A stretch of DNA of 64,000 bases, from positions 39,894,210-39,958,209 of the forward strand of contig NC_031495.1 in NCBI RefSeq assembly GCF_000237925.1. Direction: 5' to 3'. Positions 11,881 through 23,900 of the stretch are shown here, one piece after another. Position numbers and translations under genes: made by a program. The notes under the pieces were generated by a model. The model searched no databases and had not been told where the DNA came from. It was given only the letters and a program-made list of their open reading frames with translations. Origin of the DNA: Schistosoma mansoni (Eukaryota > Platyhelminthes > Trematoda > Strigeidida > Schistosomatidae). Within the stretch, counting starts at the first letter, position 1. The number at the start of each line of letters is the position of its first letter.

Positions 11881-14080
11881 CATAACATTATTCAAGACTC
11901 ACCCTCAAGATACCACAGATATTCTAGTTTGACAACACTTCACCAGTAACATCTTCTATAATTGAATCGCGCCCACCCAGTAAAATCAAGTCAGAAGCGA
12001 GGAGGTTGGAAGATATATTTGATTAGATTATCAGTATATCGAGGAGTGACTGATCTAATCTGGCTAGTGGTCGCAGGAGACGCTGAGCACGCTGTTCCAA
12101 ACCGTGATCTGGCGGGGATGCATGACCGAGCATCTTCAGCTAGTTCAGTCCATTAAAACTGACGTGGTCAGCGCCCAATGTCGAACACTTGCAGAGCTAT
12201 TGATTTTGGGGATTTACTTACAGCTACAACCCTATATCACGCATCATTACGACGGAACCACTTTTGCTACTTCAAGGATGGACTTTATAAGACATAGTGT
12301 GGCTGAACTCAAATCAAGTCTACCGCTTCCGCAAAATCTTACGAATTTTCGGGGTGACGCACCAATCATTTTGTGACATTTGACCTTCAAGTGCTCAACA
12401 ACCTCTAACAGTGGACGATACCCCTGAAGGGTTGCTCAAGGCTATTTCGTTCTCATGTTTTCCGTATGTACTTTGTTTCCGTTACAATACTCTCATGCTA
12501 AGCATTTTTATCCTGAGTCTTTATAGCGAAGCTTCAGTGTATTTCAGTTACTACTGTGTGTTAACAATAACATTTCTCAAGTCCTCATGCCTCAAAAAAA
12601 CAAAAATGTTGATACCACTTAGTATTTTAAAACATTTTAATCGTCTCGTCCTATCTATATCGAGGAGGGCTCCACTTCAAACCCATCGGGAGTCTCAAAA
12701 CCAACTTAAGCGTGGGGCTAGTGTTCCAGAAGCAGGAGGATTTAAATAGAATCCAATGATCCGGACATGGTCCAATCTACTATACTAAAAGAAACGCCAT
12801 GGATCTTGGGAACAATTTTGGATGTAGTTTTATCACATTCGTTAAACAAGGAAGTGATTCCTGATAGTTGGAAGCCAAAATACATAACATTGATTTTCAG
12901 AGGTGGCCGTGGTAATGAACCTTCAATCCAACCGTCGGTAGTATTTCTGCCAGTATTCTTTGAGGTTATGATATCCTTGATTTACGATGGCTTATGCAGC
13001 TATCTGCTATCTTAACTTATTTTTACCTCGAAAACAGTTTCAGGTGGACTCATACCTGCATCACCAATCGGCTAACGGTGGTGAACAGATTACTTGGTGC
13101 TGTTCAGTGAAGACGCTGAAATAATGCAGTCTTATGACCACCTAGAGGGACAGTGCAAGCATGCGTATAGTATGTTTCTGTCCATCTAGGTGTCAAATGC
13201 TGCCTCAAAACTGGTATGCGTCAAGGTCTGAACTTAGCTTGGAAGTCTTATCAACCCTGATAAGTTGGTGTCTGGCAAAGTCTCATCACGTGTTCAAGTG
13301 GCCCGGTTGGTGACACTATTTTTGGCGTACGTGCGTTTACTGGGCAACAGTTCGCTCCGTTCTTTATGGGCGTGAAACGCGACCTTTTAAAATCAAGGAT
13401 ATTTGCAGGTCACTAGTGCTTGATATTAGGTACCTTCGAGGCATTTCTAGTGTACGCTGGGACCACTAAGTTGACGATCCTCACGTTGTATGCAGAGTAC
13501 TAGGTGAGTACGAGAAAGTAACTTATAAGGTAATAAACCTTTGCTGGCTGAGAATATCGGGACACATATTACGTTTGCCCATCCACCAAACAACTCAATA
13601 CTTAATAAGACCCAATGCAGGTGTATTGGGATAAATCTAGATGCGACCAAACTAAATCATTGCACTAATCCATGAAAACACTAACCTTTGAACTGAGCTT
13701 TGTTGGTAGGTGCAGGTGCAAACTACCTGGTTGGCGTCCGTGTGACTATCATAAACAACTGTTAGAGAATCTGAATGACATGACTCAAAATCTTTGGCAA
13801 TGGTGCAGGTGTATTCGCTCTTTCTCTTCCCTCAGGTTCCAAGTTTCTAAATTCCCCATAAACTTCTTTCTATTATTTCACCAATGTATGTTTTCTTGTT
13901 GAATAGTATCTTGGGTGTTTAATCTATTCTATTACCTCTAATCATGTTACTTCCTCCACTAAACTGGAATTTGCTATGAGAATTTCACCTTGCTATGCTA
14001 ATAGGGCACGGAAACTTGAACTGACGTGTATGTGTGTCAGGTTCTAAGTTGGATTTGACTAGCTGAGTAAAATGTTACCT
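11836..14080 (+). repeat. Left arm of a 2245-bp inverted duplication
   Basis: Matches 31182-33426 reversed, with position x pairing to 45262 minus x throughout and no indel seen. All open frames in the two arms translate identically; the only differences I found are near 11879 and 11899. Contents: a solo LTR-like repeat, unassigned AT-rich DNA (about 12230-12640), a CR1-like RT scrap (12640-13020, [20 protein letters not shown]), and a decayed RTE-a 3' end (13060-14060, [14 protein letters not shown]). Confidence 0.93.
11905..12228. repeat. LTR-like repeat, probably solo, inside the left duplication arm
   Basis: 324 bp related to 9526-9854 from AAGATACCAC to CAGCTACA. It is flanked on the left by LINE sequence rather than pol, so it looks like a solo LTR or a separate remnant. 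Its mirror copy is 33034-33357 in the right arm. Confidence 0.65.
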
Positions 14081-15480
14081 TGTTTTCGATCTTTAGGGAA
14101 AGGTTTGGATGATATACATCGGTTTCTGGAAAGCTTTTAATACCGTCAATCGTACATATATCACTAGTAAGCTTAAGCTCAGTCAGTCAGCTACAACGTA
14201 GGACCAGACACATTTATGCATCGGTCCAAGTTGCCGTACCTCGTTAGCTCGACAAGATGAACACCGAATTCATAGTAGTTAATTTAGTGGTGGTAGTATA
14301 TAAAAGAGAGGTTGTATATAAGTATATAGTATAGGAAGGAAGTTATGAAGCAATTTTAATCTCAAGGTTTAAGGGAAGATAAAGAGTATATACACCTACG
14401 CCATTGTGATCGATTCTGAGCCATGTCACCTAGAGTCTCCAACCATTGGTTACGATAGTCACGCGGACCCCAAGTAAGCTTAAGCTGATAGGTATAATGT
14501 CACCATTAATAGACTGGTTTGGGCCATATACAAATGATCAACTGTTTAGATTCAGGGTAAACTTCTCAAGCTACGGAATGTCCTGGTAAAGCCCCCCACG
14601 TTTCGCCATTAGGACCTCTTAATTTATATATGACCTTCAGTATCTATTAAGTTATGGCTCTTTGCTGACGATGTTAAACTTCGAAGAGGAGTTTGTAACC
14701 AGGATGATAATCTAAAGCTTCTGGATTAGTGTTGGGGAGAAGGCAGTAATGGTTCACCTTCAGTAGGTCGAAATACAAAGTAGTCCGTTAGATGCATGTC
14801 ACCAGCTACTCATACAACTTGGGTGATCCCCGTATGATGTTTCCCAGGTTGAAAATGATCCAGGATCGCTGATTCCCTATGATCTTACGCCGAATGTGAC
14901 AAATGTGTTTAAAGCAAACCGTGCACCGACAACCATGAAGCACATTTTCGACCAGATGACAGAACGTTCTACGTTAACTTGGTTTTATTCGAACCTATTT
15001 AGAGTACAAAAACGTGTTTCCTCCTTCACTTGAAAATATGAAGAAGATTCTGGGACATATCCTTAGGAAATCCACAAAGTTAGTTCGAAGACTCCGATTC
15101 GAACTTTATGACAAGCGTTTTAAATTATTGGATTTTTATACGACTGTTTAGGAGACTCAAGCGACATTTGAATGATTTATAGTATCCTAAACGTCTCTTC
15201 ATACCCTCTAAAATAATTAAGCTCATTCCCAACACAAACCTTAGGGTCGATGACCAAGAATTAACGGGACAACAAAGCGAACTGGACTGTGGGGGCAGCT
15301 ACTCCTTACAAGTAGTCAAGTTCCGGAATTCACTACCGGCTGAAGTGGTCCTAGAAACGTCCTCGGAGTCCTAGAAGAACTTTATCCTGTTCTTAAAGTG
15401 TCGGGACAGTATTTCACTATGGTTTTCTTGTTAAGTACACCTAGGTCCGTACCTATAAGTATCTGGGATCTGCTGCTACT
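14081..15480 (+). mobile_element. CR1-like LINE, decayed, with an RTE-a tail inserted
   Basis: Starts exactly at the end of the inverted-duplication arm. Reads KAFNTVNRTYITSKLKL, then after the inserted piece IGIMSPLIDWFGPYTND, then later RVQKRVSSF and C-terminal frames. Many stops. Confidence 0.65.
14180..14472 (-). mobile_element. 5'-truncated RTE-a 3' end with 14-bp target duplication
   Basis: 293 bp on the minus strand matching RTE-a 3' ends elsewhere in the window, bounded by AGTAAGCTTAAGCT at 14166-14179 and 14473-14486. The host LINE frame resumes after it. Confidence 0.82.
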
Positions 15481-16003
15481 GGATACAAAGCCTGTTAAGC
15501 AAAATTTTTTATTTCATCCTCCCCATTTAAACCATACTATTAAAACTCCAGTTACTATATACTCAGCCTTCTAAATCTGTAGTTCTGGATACTTGTATAA
15601 TTATGAAATTATAACCGGTTTTAAGATTTCGCTTTGTGATAAGTGGAGTATTCGCCAGTCTCGTCAATTCGTATATTAAAATATAAAAACAGGATTATCC
15701 TGTACGTTCGCTTAAGTCCTCGAAATAACCTTTGGTATTCTTATAGTTTAGCTTTATCGCACTCAGCAGCGCTTTCAAGACAACAAATGTCAAGGGCCAG
15801 AGCCTTCTAACTATTTTAGGTTTGTAGTTACTGTCTCTGACAAGACGTAACTATTTTGTTTCTAAGTCTCGTGATAAACTAGTGCGCATATCAGTTTTCT
15901 CAAAAAGATTATGGCCATGCTTGTATATTCATGATAGGATATTTTCCGTCATCTTTCTACCAGGGCAAATGACAGTGCCTCGTTTGAAGTAGCAGTCGTT
16001 TAT
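15480..16003. other. AT-rich DNA, nothing assigned
   Basis: No gene or clear repeat seen. Confidence 0.3.
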
Positions 16004-16525
16004 TTATTTAAATACATAAATATTGGCACAAGGAAGCACCAGATACATATGAGCCGCACAAATCTCATTTGATTTGTGTGAGGGCTGAGATACTGCCCAG
16101 GTGCCCAAACTGAAGCAGTTGGTTTTCTAAGGGGACCACACCCGGAGCCTTTGACCTAAAGGTCTGATCCACAAGGCAGTGGAGCATCGTAAGGAGATGC
16201 AGTCCCATGGTAGCCGATGACCAACGATTGGTTCATACGCCATTTGTTCCTCAGGATGCTGGAGCCCATGTGCACCATTGGTTTGGAATCAGGGTTTTCC
16301 AACTCCCCTAGGTGGACTTTCCGTGTCCACTAACCCGGTTAAGGCGCCGGACATTCGCTTTTCGTTCTCTCAATTTCGTAAAGAGCACGCCTCCGCGAGA
16401 AGGCAGTGAGTAGGACTTCCCTGGCAGAGGCTATATACGCGTGGCCATGTGAAAGCATTTCGAGAGGGAGAGCGGACTCTCCCCACTCTCGGCCGTACCA
16501 GGGCATTTGGGGGCTCGACATCTGA
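16004..16525 (-). mobile_element. Short RTE-b derivative (5' UTR joined to 3' tail)
   Basis: On the minus strand it begins with the RTE-b 5' end (CAAATGCCCTGGTACGGCCG) and ends in the RTE-b tail (TTTAAATAAATAAA), with no coding region between. The same 5' sequence precedes the RTE-b ORF at 61183. The 5' end carries a GAGAGTGG/CCGCTCTC hairpin. Non-autonomous, about 520 bp. Confidence 0.75.
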
Positions 16526-16929
16526 CATGCTCCTCCATTTCTACTGCTTATTATAAAATCAATTGGTTCTAGATTAATTTTCTAGAGATTCAAAGCAACG
16601 AAGTATTTGTCGAGTATTCTAGAACTCAATGCTATGTTCCAAAATGCATCGATCCTTTTCGTCCTAAAAATAGAAATAATAATCACAAACTCTGTTTTTG
16701 TATTTTATTATGTCTGTATCCGATTTTGGGTAAATGACTGTTATTTGTGAAAACCTGAATGCAGGTTAAGTTTTATCATAAATTGTTGGAAAAAACAAAA
16801 GTGATATTCCGAATAAATAATACCCTGGCTAGTTACTATGATTTTCCAGGAATGCTTCAGTACATTTGATCCTTAGTCTTACTTTTACCAAAGTAATATT
16901 ACTTCCCCTACGGTTTTTCTGTGGTTTTC

Positions 16930-17270
16930 TCATGCTTGTTTGGTCTCAATGCAGCTGAACAATTTCCACAACCCTATACTGATAATCATCATGTGCTCAC
17001 TAGCGACTAGGTTCGAGAGGTAATTCTTGGGGTCTTAATGAGAAGCCGTGGCTAGAGGAGTTCAACAGTGTCGGGTGTGGGGCAGTTACCCTCCGAAGAC
17101 AATGGAAGATGGTCGTGCATCATTGTGGATTGGTTAAATTTAAACATTAACACGGTATGATCATCCAGTGCTTCCGGACTTTCAATGGTGGTCTAAAACC
17201 AATTGGTTCATGATCTCAGTGCAACTCAACAATCTCCACAACCGTATACTGATATTTAATTTATTATGAT
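16930..17270. repeat. Unclassified repeat with similar ends
   Basis: 16945-17000 and 17210-17262 resemble each other (CAACAATCTCCACAACC-type core), bracketing a GC-richer block (TCGGGTGTGGGGCAGTTACC). Possibly a SINE or a short tandem pair. Lies 300 bp before the MTIF2 start. Confidence 0.4.
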
Positions 17271-17562
17271 CACATGGTATTATGCCGAATAATATTTTTA
17301 AGTTTCGAGAAATTATTTGTGGGAGTGTAGTTTTTAGTTCCTCATTCCTTTTTAGGTACTATAATCGAGAGAAAAATCTCAGCAAACTGATACAAAAACA
17401 TCAATTTTGTATGTTTCTACATGGGTTTTATTATTTGCTGCCCTGTTTTTAAAGGTACGTGAAATATTTGGGAAACAAATTACTTGTTCATCATCGATAC
17501 GGTCGAAGAAGTCACGGAATTACAAATCACACTTCGTGTAAAACCTTCCTAAAAGACTGCAA

Positions 17563-17979
17563 ATGATTTTCAAGTTATGGAAAGTTCATTGGGCAGTGTG
17601 CTACTCACCATCATTTTACAAAGTACGCTACAGTTCAAGATCTCACTCTCCTGCATTCGTAATTAGAATTAAACTACTAATATGTGTTTTAAGACATCCA
17701 AGAAGAGCAAACTCGAGGTATGGGAGGGAATAACTGTCAAGGAATTGTCGTCAGCTGCTAAAATATCTCCTCACGTAATTCTTAGAACCTTAAACTCAGC
17801 TCTTGTTACAAAACACAAAGCAGACAACAATTCTAGTATGATTGCTTTTGCACAGTTAGTTAAACTTTAGAGTTGGAAGATAAAGCGATCATCGAAACTC
17901 TAGTGAAATTAATGGGATTCACACCAGTGTTCAGGCACCAGATTATTCACGAAACAATCGACTGTGATGCTTATCCAAG
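17563..17979 (+). CDS. MTIF2: MTIF2 exons 1-3 with two 35-bp introns (presequence and N-domain)
   Basis: Exon 1 (17563-17658) codes for a 32-residue start, [10 protein letters not shown]..., rich in Arg, Lys, Ser and Tyr and with no acidic residue, as expected for a mitochondrial presequence. A 35-bp intron (17659-17693) follows, then exon 2 (17694-17835) with [15 protein letters not shown], which matches the IF2 N-domain motif (human form VVEVW-MT-EEL). A second 35-bp intron (17836-17870) leads to exon 3 (17871-17979), [17 protein letters not shown]. An ATG at 17682 would lie inside intron 1 and give no presequence, so the start at 17563 is preferred. The N-terminus is inferred; the exon 2-3 phase match is strong. 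Confidence 0.85.
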
Positions 17980-20900
17980 GTAATTTAATCTCAACATTTG
18001 TAAAATAAATTTTAATGAGGGTAAGTTAAATACAACACTAAATTTTCTGAGCCACTAAAAAAGTAAGAAATTTCGAAAGTGGTTTTTCTATTATGTTTCA
18101 ACTTCTGCCCAGTAGAGTGCAAAAATCATTTTGCTTTTCCCAGAAGCACGTGTTTTTAAAGTCACTTCCTCTGCACATTTAATTGTTGACGTTTTTAATT
18201 AGTGTAGAATGTAGCGTATCTTAAGCTGGTGTGTAATTTTGTTTAGATTCAAGTCCATTGATACAGTAGTATTGTATATACCGAGGTTAAATTCTACTTT
18301 TAGGTATAGATTTGACGACTGATTCCATTTTTATTTCAGTTCTTGGGAGAAGAAACGAATTCACTCATTTATCAGGCACTTGGTATGAGAGATAATAGTG
18401 CCACCTGGTTGGTTGACCCGAAGTAGGTGGAGCGCAGTTCGAATTTGCGACATAGTACTTGAAAGCTAAGACAAATTAACCAGAAAGATAATACTTTCAT
18501 ACTCTATGATCATTGTTTACTGCAGATAAACGTTTTAGACAAAATTATTGAAAAAGACTTGTCTTTTGCAACGAAACTGTTGATTCCTAGTCACGAAAAT
18601 GCATTTAACTAGATTACTGAATTAGTGTTAAAGTTACACACTTAGCTTTGAGCAAATGAACCAAAGTAGTTGTGTATGGATATAATCGGAGTAGCCTAAT
18701 TAGGTTTTGTTTACTCCAAATCATTACGTTTACTGGCGGTTAGACAAATAATGATTGTTATAAGCTTCAGAGTGATCAGCAGTGGGATTAGTCTCTAAAG
18801 TTACCCAATGTATTAATTCTCACTTTTTGAGGTTAAGAAGTGAGACAACTCGTTTGCGGACATGTTTAGGCTACACAGTCTGTTTGCTGTTTGAAATAGA
18901 AATGTTACTGTGACCTAACTGTTGGAGACATGGGATCCTTTGTAGAGTTGATGCGGTGGCTTAGTGGTCAAGGCATTTAACCTTTAACCACTAGTTTCCA
19001 GGTCGAAGTTCTTCTACACATACTTGAGTTTACTCAGATGCGTAGTTGCACTAGCCTTCATATATAAAGTGTCACCCAAAGCTAGGTAAGTGATTTTTCA
19101 CTTGCTGGGTTCCATCACATTCTGGAGACCTGAATTTCCCTGATTTAAACATCCTTTGTTTTTAGTTACGTATAGAATCTTTATTGGATTACATTATTAC
19201 TTCTTTGTTCATGTGTATCATTTTGTACACATGGCGGTATTACAAATAAGATACTTAGTTTTAATCATGAAAGATGTTTTTAGAAGGATGATGATGAATA
19301 ACGTATCTAAATGATTGCAAATGTATCTAGTAATTGAGTTTTTTGTTCATCTCAGGAAGCGCATTGTGGTCACGAAGTTTTTTATGTTTGCGATAATTAC
19401 GATTCATTCATTAACTAAATTACAATTCATTTCAAAAAATGTGTTCAGAAAATGTTGTTCTAGTTACCTGACACATGTTTAGGTATCGGTTCGAAGTTAA
19501 TGTTAATTAACAGTTTTGTTTCAGGTTAAACCAATTATATTATTGATTTTCATTTTTACATGAGGAAAATCGACCCATATCATGTCTACCTCTATATCTT
19601 ATTTATTTCAGTTGAGTCATCATTTTCTGTCTAAATCTTGTTTCTGTCATTTTTTAGACCACCTTGTCCTCCGGAAAAATGTGAACCACGCCCCCCCATA
19701 GTCGCTGTCTTGGGTCATGTGGATCACGGAAAGACAACTTTGTTAGATGCGTTACGCTCCAGTAGAGTTGTTGACGAAGAATTTGGAGGTATAACTCAGC
19801 ATCTTGGTGCATTTACAGTATCTTTGTCATCTGTTGAACGCAATGCTGGATCTACAGATCCCAATCCCGTATCATTTTCCAAAAGCATCACTTTTTTAGA
19901 TACTCCAGGCCATGCAGCATTTTCTGGCATTCGTTTTCGAAGTACAAAAGCAACTGATATCATGCTTTTGGTAGTCGCTGCTGATGATGGGGTTAAACCT
20001 CAAACTGTTGAGGCGATTCGTTACGCAAAAGAAACAAACAGTAAGTTTTTCCTATAAGTTTGTTTTATTTTATGGAAGGCCCTTAAACGTATTTAGTAAT
20101 GATAAGTTTCAGAGAGTACAGACGTAATCTGTTTGTTTTGTGTTCTCAATGAGCAGATCATTTTACTAGGTCTTGTCAATGAACTTGCAATTTAGAAGTG
20201 ATCTGAAGGTAGTATTGGAGTGATCCATTATTCGAAGTAAACTATATCGTAACTATTTCGTATCTTATTTTCTTAGTGAGAGTTGAGACAGATCAGTGTT
20301 TACATGTCAAACTTATAAAATGACTCATTGATGTGAAACAATATTGGTAGGCGGTACTACAACATTCTGAGGGAGTTCTTGACTCAAACTGACGCGTTAA
20401 CTTACTGCGCTACTAGGGCGCTGCGAACGCACTGCCTCCAGGGAAAATTGAACTCCCGACCCCTGGTTTACTAGACCAGTGCTCTAACCACTGAGCTATG
20501 GGGGCTATGGAGCTATGGAGATTTGTGAGGCGCATATTTATCTGGTGCTTCCTTGTACCAATATTTATGTGTTTAAATAAATAAAATAATAATACTTGAC
20601 TCAAACGTATTTATGATTCTCGAATAGTTGCCAGATGTCTGGAGATTTTGAATCTAATTAGGGAAACCGCGAATTCATCGAGTTAGTATACTTTTTTTTC
20701 TTGTTAAGTATGACATTTCAATCAAGCAGTCAGTCATCCATAAGTGACGTAGAACGTGGTACATTCATGCATCAGTGCAAGTTGCTACACCGCATCAGCT
20801 CAGCAAAATGAAATTGTTAGAAAAAATGATAGGGTAGTAGAAGTGATGATAATATTAGTAATGTAAAAAAAGATTACTCATACACACTACGATTTAAGAA

Positions 20901-23900
20901 GAAAAACTGGATTTACAGAATGAAAAGTAAACAACAATTCTAAGGCCCAGGATATAAGAGAAGACAAAGAGCGAATGTATTTCCGCCATTGTGTTCGGTT
21001 TTGATCCATGCTTTTCCCATTGTTAGCGGGCTTACCCCAACCAGGTAGACTACGTTTACCGACATGATTCATTTTGACAATCAGTGAATTCATGGGCTGA
21101 TGCCAAGCTCTCCAACCTAATCCCACACTAACCAACATTGTGCGTCAATTTAGGCGCTGGTTAGGCATGCAAGTCATCGGTCATAACCACTTTGTTCAAG
21201 AATTCGCTCCTTCAACAGCCAATTTGTCATCTTTACCTAGGACCCTGTGTCTAACCTCAACATTCCTGACTCAGTGGTCCCAACGTGCACTGTCCCCGAC
21301 CGTTGCTGCTACCTTGACGTGGTGGTCGGTCTTGCCTATCGTGATGAAGCAATCGAGCTATGCTGGCTGGAACAATCGTTCCTCGAGGTCCTACCATGCC
21401 AGACAGGTCGGTTGAAGAGCGGTAAGACTAAAAGCAGCAATCCCAAGGTCCGAAGGCGAAGTCGTACTGCCGACTGTACAGAGGTGTGACGACAGTAAGG
21501 TGTTTCCTTCAGACAACCAGCATGACAGCGATGCTGCCTTCCCATAAGGAGGGGTGGGGTTAGAAAAGGTCGACCCTAAAAATGCACACCTCGCCTTATC
21601 CCACGGATTTCCGTCTCCGGCGGTAAGGTCCTTTGAAGAACGGAGTTAACACGTCAAAAATCCCCCACAAAAAGGCCGTGCGTGACGGGCCTCTTGCAGT
21701 TGTCCCTTGGGCACTGCGGTCACGCTCCCAGGTCGTTAAGACCAACACTAATCCAACTTCTTTTTCAGGTCCCTCAAGAAATACCCTTCCACGGTGTGGG
21801 CAGCCGGGAAGTGATATTAGCCCTCATACCCGTAACTGCACACGAGACCAAGTTGGTCACTTTCAAATCCTTCCTACTCCTAATAATTCTCTTATCTCCA
21901 CGACTAACCCTTCTCACATCCTTTTATCACCTCGCACCACTAGGGCAAACGATTCGAGTACACGGAACGTTATTCCTGGTCTCCTGAAACCACGCTCTAA
22001 ACTACATATAGGAACTTTTAATGTCCGAACATTGTGCCAAATAGGACAACAGGCTTCCTTAGCTAGGACTCTAGAATCTTAAACCATCGATGTGTGCTGC
22101 GTCTCCGAAACGCGCATACAAGATCCGAGTAGCGTCATTCATTTGACCTCACCTAATCAAAATAAAGAACCATCTCGATACACGCTTCGTGTATCCGGAA
22201 GCCCTGATGCTGCTTCCCGTGGCCTCGCTGGAGTAGGTATATCATTAAGTCCTAGGGCAGAACTAGCTCTTTTAGACTGGATCCCAGTAGACAGTCGTCT
22301 ATGCGCTGTCCGACTAAACGGAATAGTAAGTACTCGGAAAGATAGGGAAACTCGTCGTTGCCTCTTCGTCGTCTCTGCCTACTCTCCCACTGACTGCAGC
22401 TCAGATGATGTAAAAGATGAGTCTTACAGAAACCTTTCTGACCTTCTCCGTAAAGCTACGCGCTCTGATATAGTAGTAGTGGCTGATGACCGTAATGCTC
22501 AAGTAGGTAAACTAAGCGAAAGAGTAAGACACCTGGGTGGGTCTTATGATGTCGTGGCCCGAAGAAACGATAATGACGACCGTCTGTTGCAGCTATGCTC
22601 AAATAACCACCTGTTTCTTGCAAATACTAACTTTAAGCACAAGGGAAAACATCTTTTAACATGGCGACCACTGAATACGTCCCAACGTTGGACCCAATTA
22701 GATCACATCGCTATCAGCCACCGATGGAGGGGCTCGATAGAAGACTGTCGATCATTCTGGGGCACATGTTTAGACTCAGATCATGCTCTAGTGCGAGCAC
22801 GTATCTGTCTGCGTCTTACTGGACGTAGGAAAGACATTGCAAGGAAACCTCTAAGGGTTCTACTAAATGATAGACAAGCTAAGAATATATTTCAGGGACA
22901 ACTGGAAAAACAGTTAGACAGACATGTAAGTTGTGCCCACCACGAGGCAGCGTGGAATGACATCTGTAAAGCTGTGGAACCAGCGGTGATATCCGCTAGT
23001 AAGGTAAACCATAAGATTAGGGAGAAACAATGGATCTCAACAGCATCTACCGCACTGATAGATGCTCGAAAACTCATCCCATCTGGCTCTGAACATAACG
23101 AAGAGCGGAGTCAGCTTAAGCGAAGGCTAATAAGAAGCCTACGCAATGATCGTGAACAGTGGTGGGTAGCGAAAGCAAGAGAGATGGAAAAGGCAGCGGC
23201 AATAGGTAACAGCAGACAGCTATTCAGACTTATTAAAGAAACCGGTATTAGGAACCCATGTATCAGTGAAACTATCTCAGATAAAGATGGACATATCATT
23301 CATTCTCAATCCAGGAGATTGGATCGATGGGCAGAACACTTTAGGGATCAGTTCAACTGGCCTTCAGCCACACTTCAGTTACCCACGATCCCCAGTCGTC
23401 CTGAATGGCAAATTGAGGTAAGTCCTCCAACTCTCTACGAGGTTGAAAAAGCTATAGGAAATCTGAAGCGAGGGAGAGCCGCAGGCCCTGATAGGTTTAC
23501 CCCTGAGATTTTTAAGGATGGTGGTCCAGTACTAGCAGCGAAATTGACTGAGGTCTTAAGTAGAATCTGGGAACTGGACGTAATTCCATCTGACTGGTCC
23601 CAATCACTGATTGTGCCAGTCTATAAGAAAGGACAAAAGTCCTCCTGTGACAATCACAGAGGAATCAGTTTGACTAATATAGTGTCTAAAATATTAGCTT
23701 CAATAATACTTGGACGCCTAACCAAAGCTCGCGAAGAGCAGACTAGAGAAAGCCATAATGGTTTCCGACCTGGACGTGGTTGCATAGACCAGATATTCAC
23801 TCTACGTCAGGTCCTAGAACATAGACATACATTCAGACGTCCCACAATAGTAGTATTTCTCGACCTTAAGGCGGCATTTGACTCCGTTGATCGTGAGGTT

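Noticed and set aside
12411-12749. 112-codon ORF present in both duplication arms
   Set aside because: No motif, low complexity; identity between arms reflects the recent duplication, not selection.
17682-17870. ORF starting [16 protein letters not shown] as the MTIF2 start
   Set aside because: The ATG lies inside a 35-bp GT-AG intron; the upstream exon at 17563 supplies a presequence in phase.
22892-23299. Antisense ORFs repeated at 39691-40098
   Set aside because: Shadows of the RTE-a endonuclease/RT frame; identical in both copies only because the DNA is identical.
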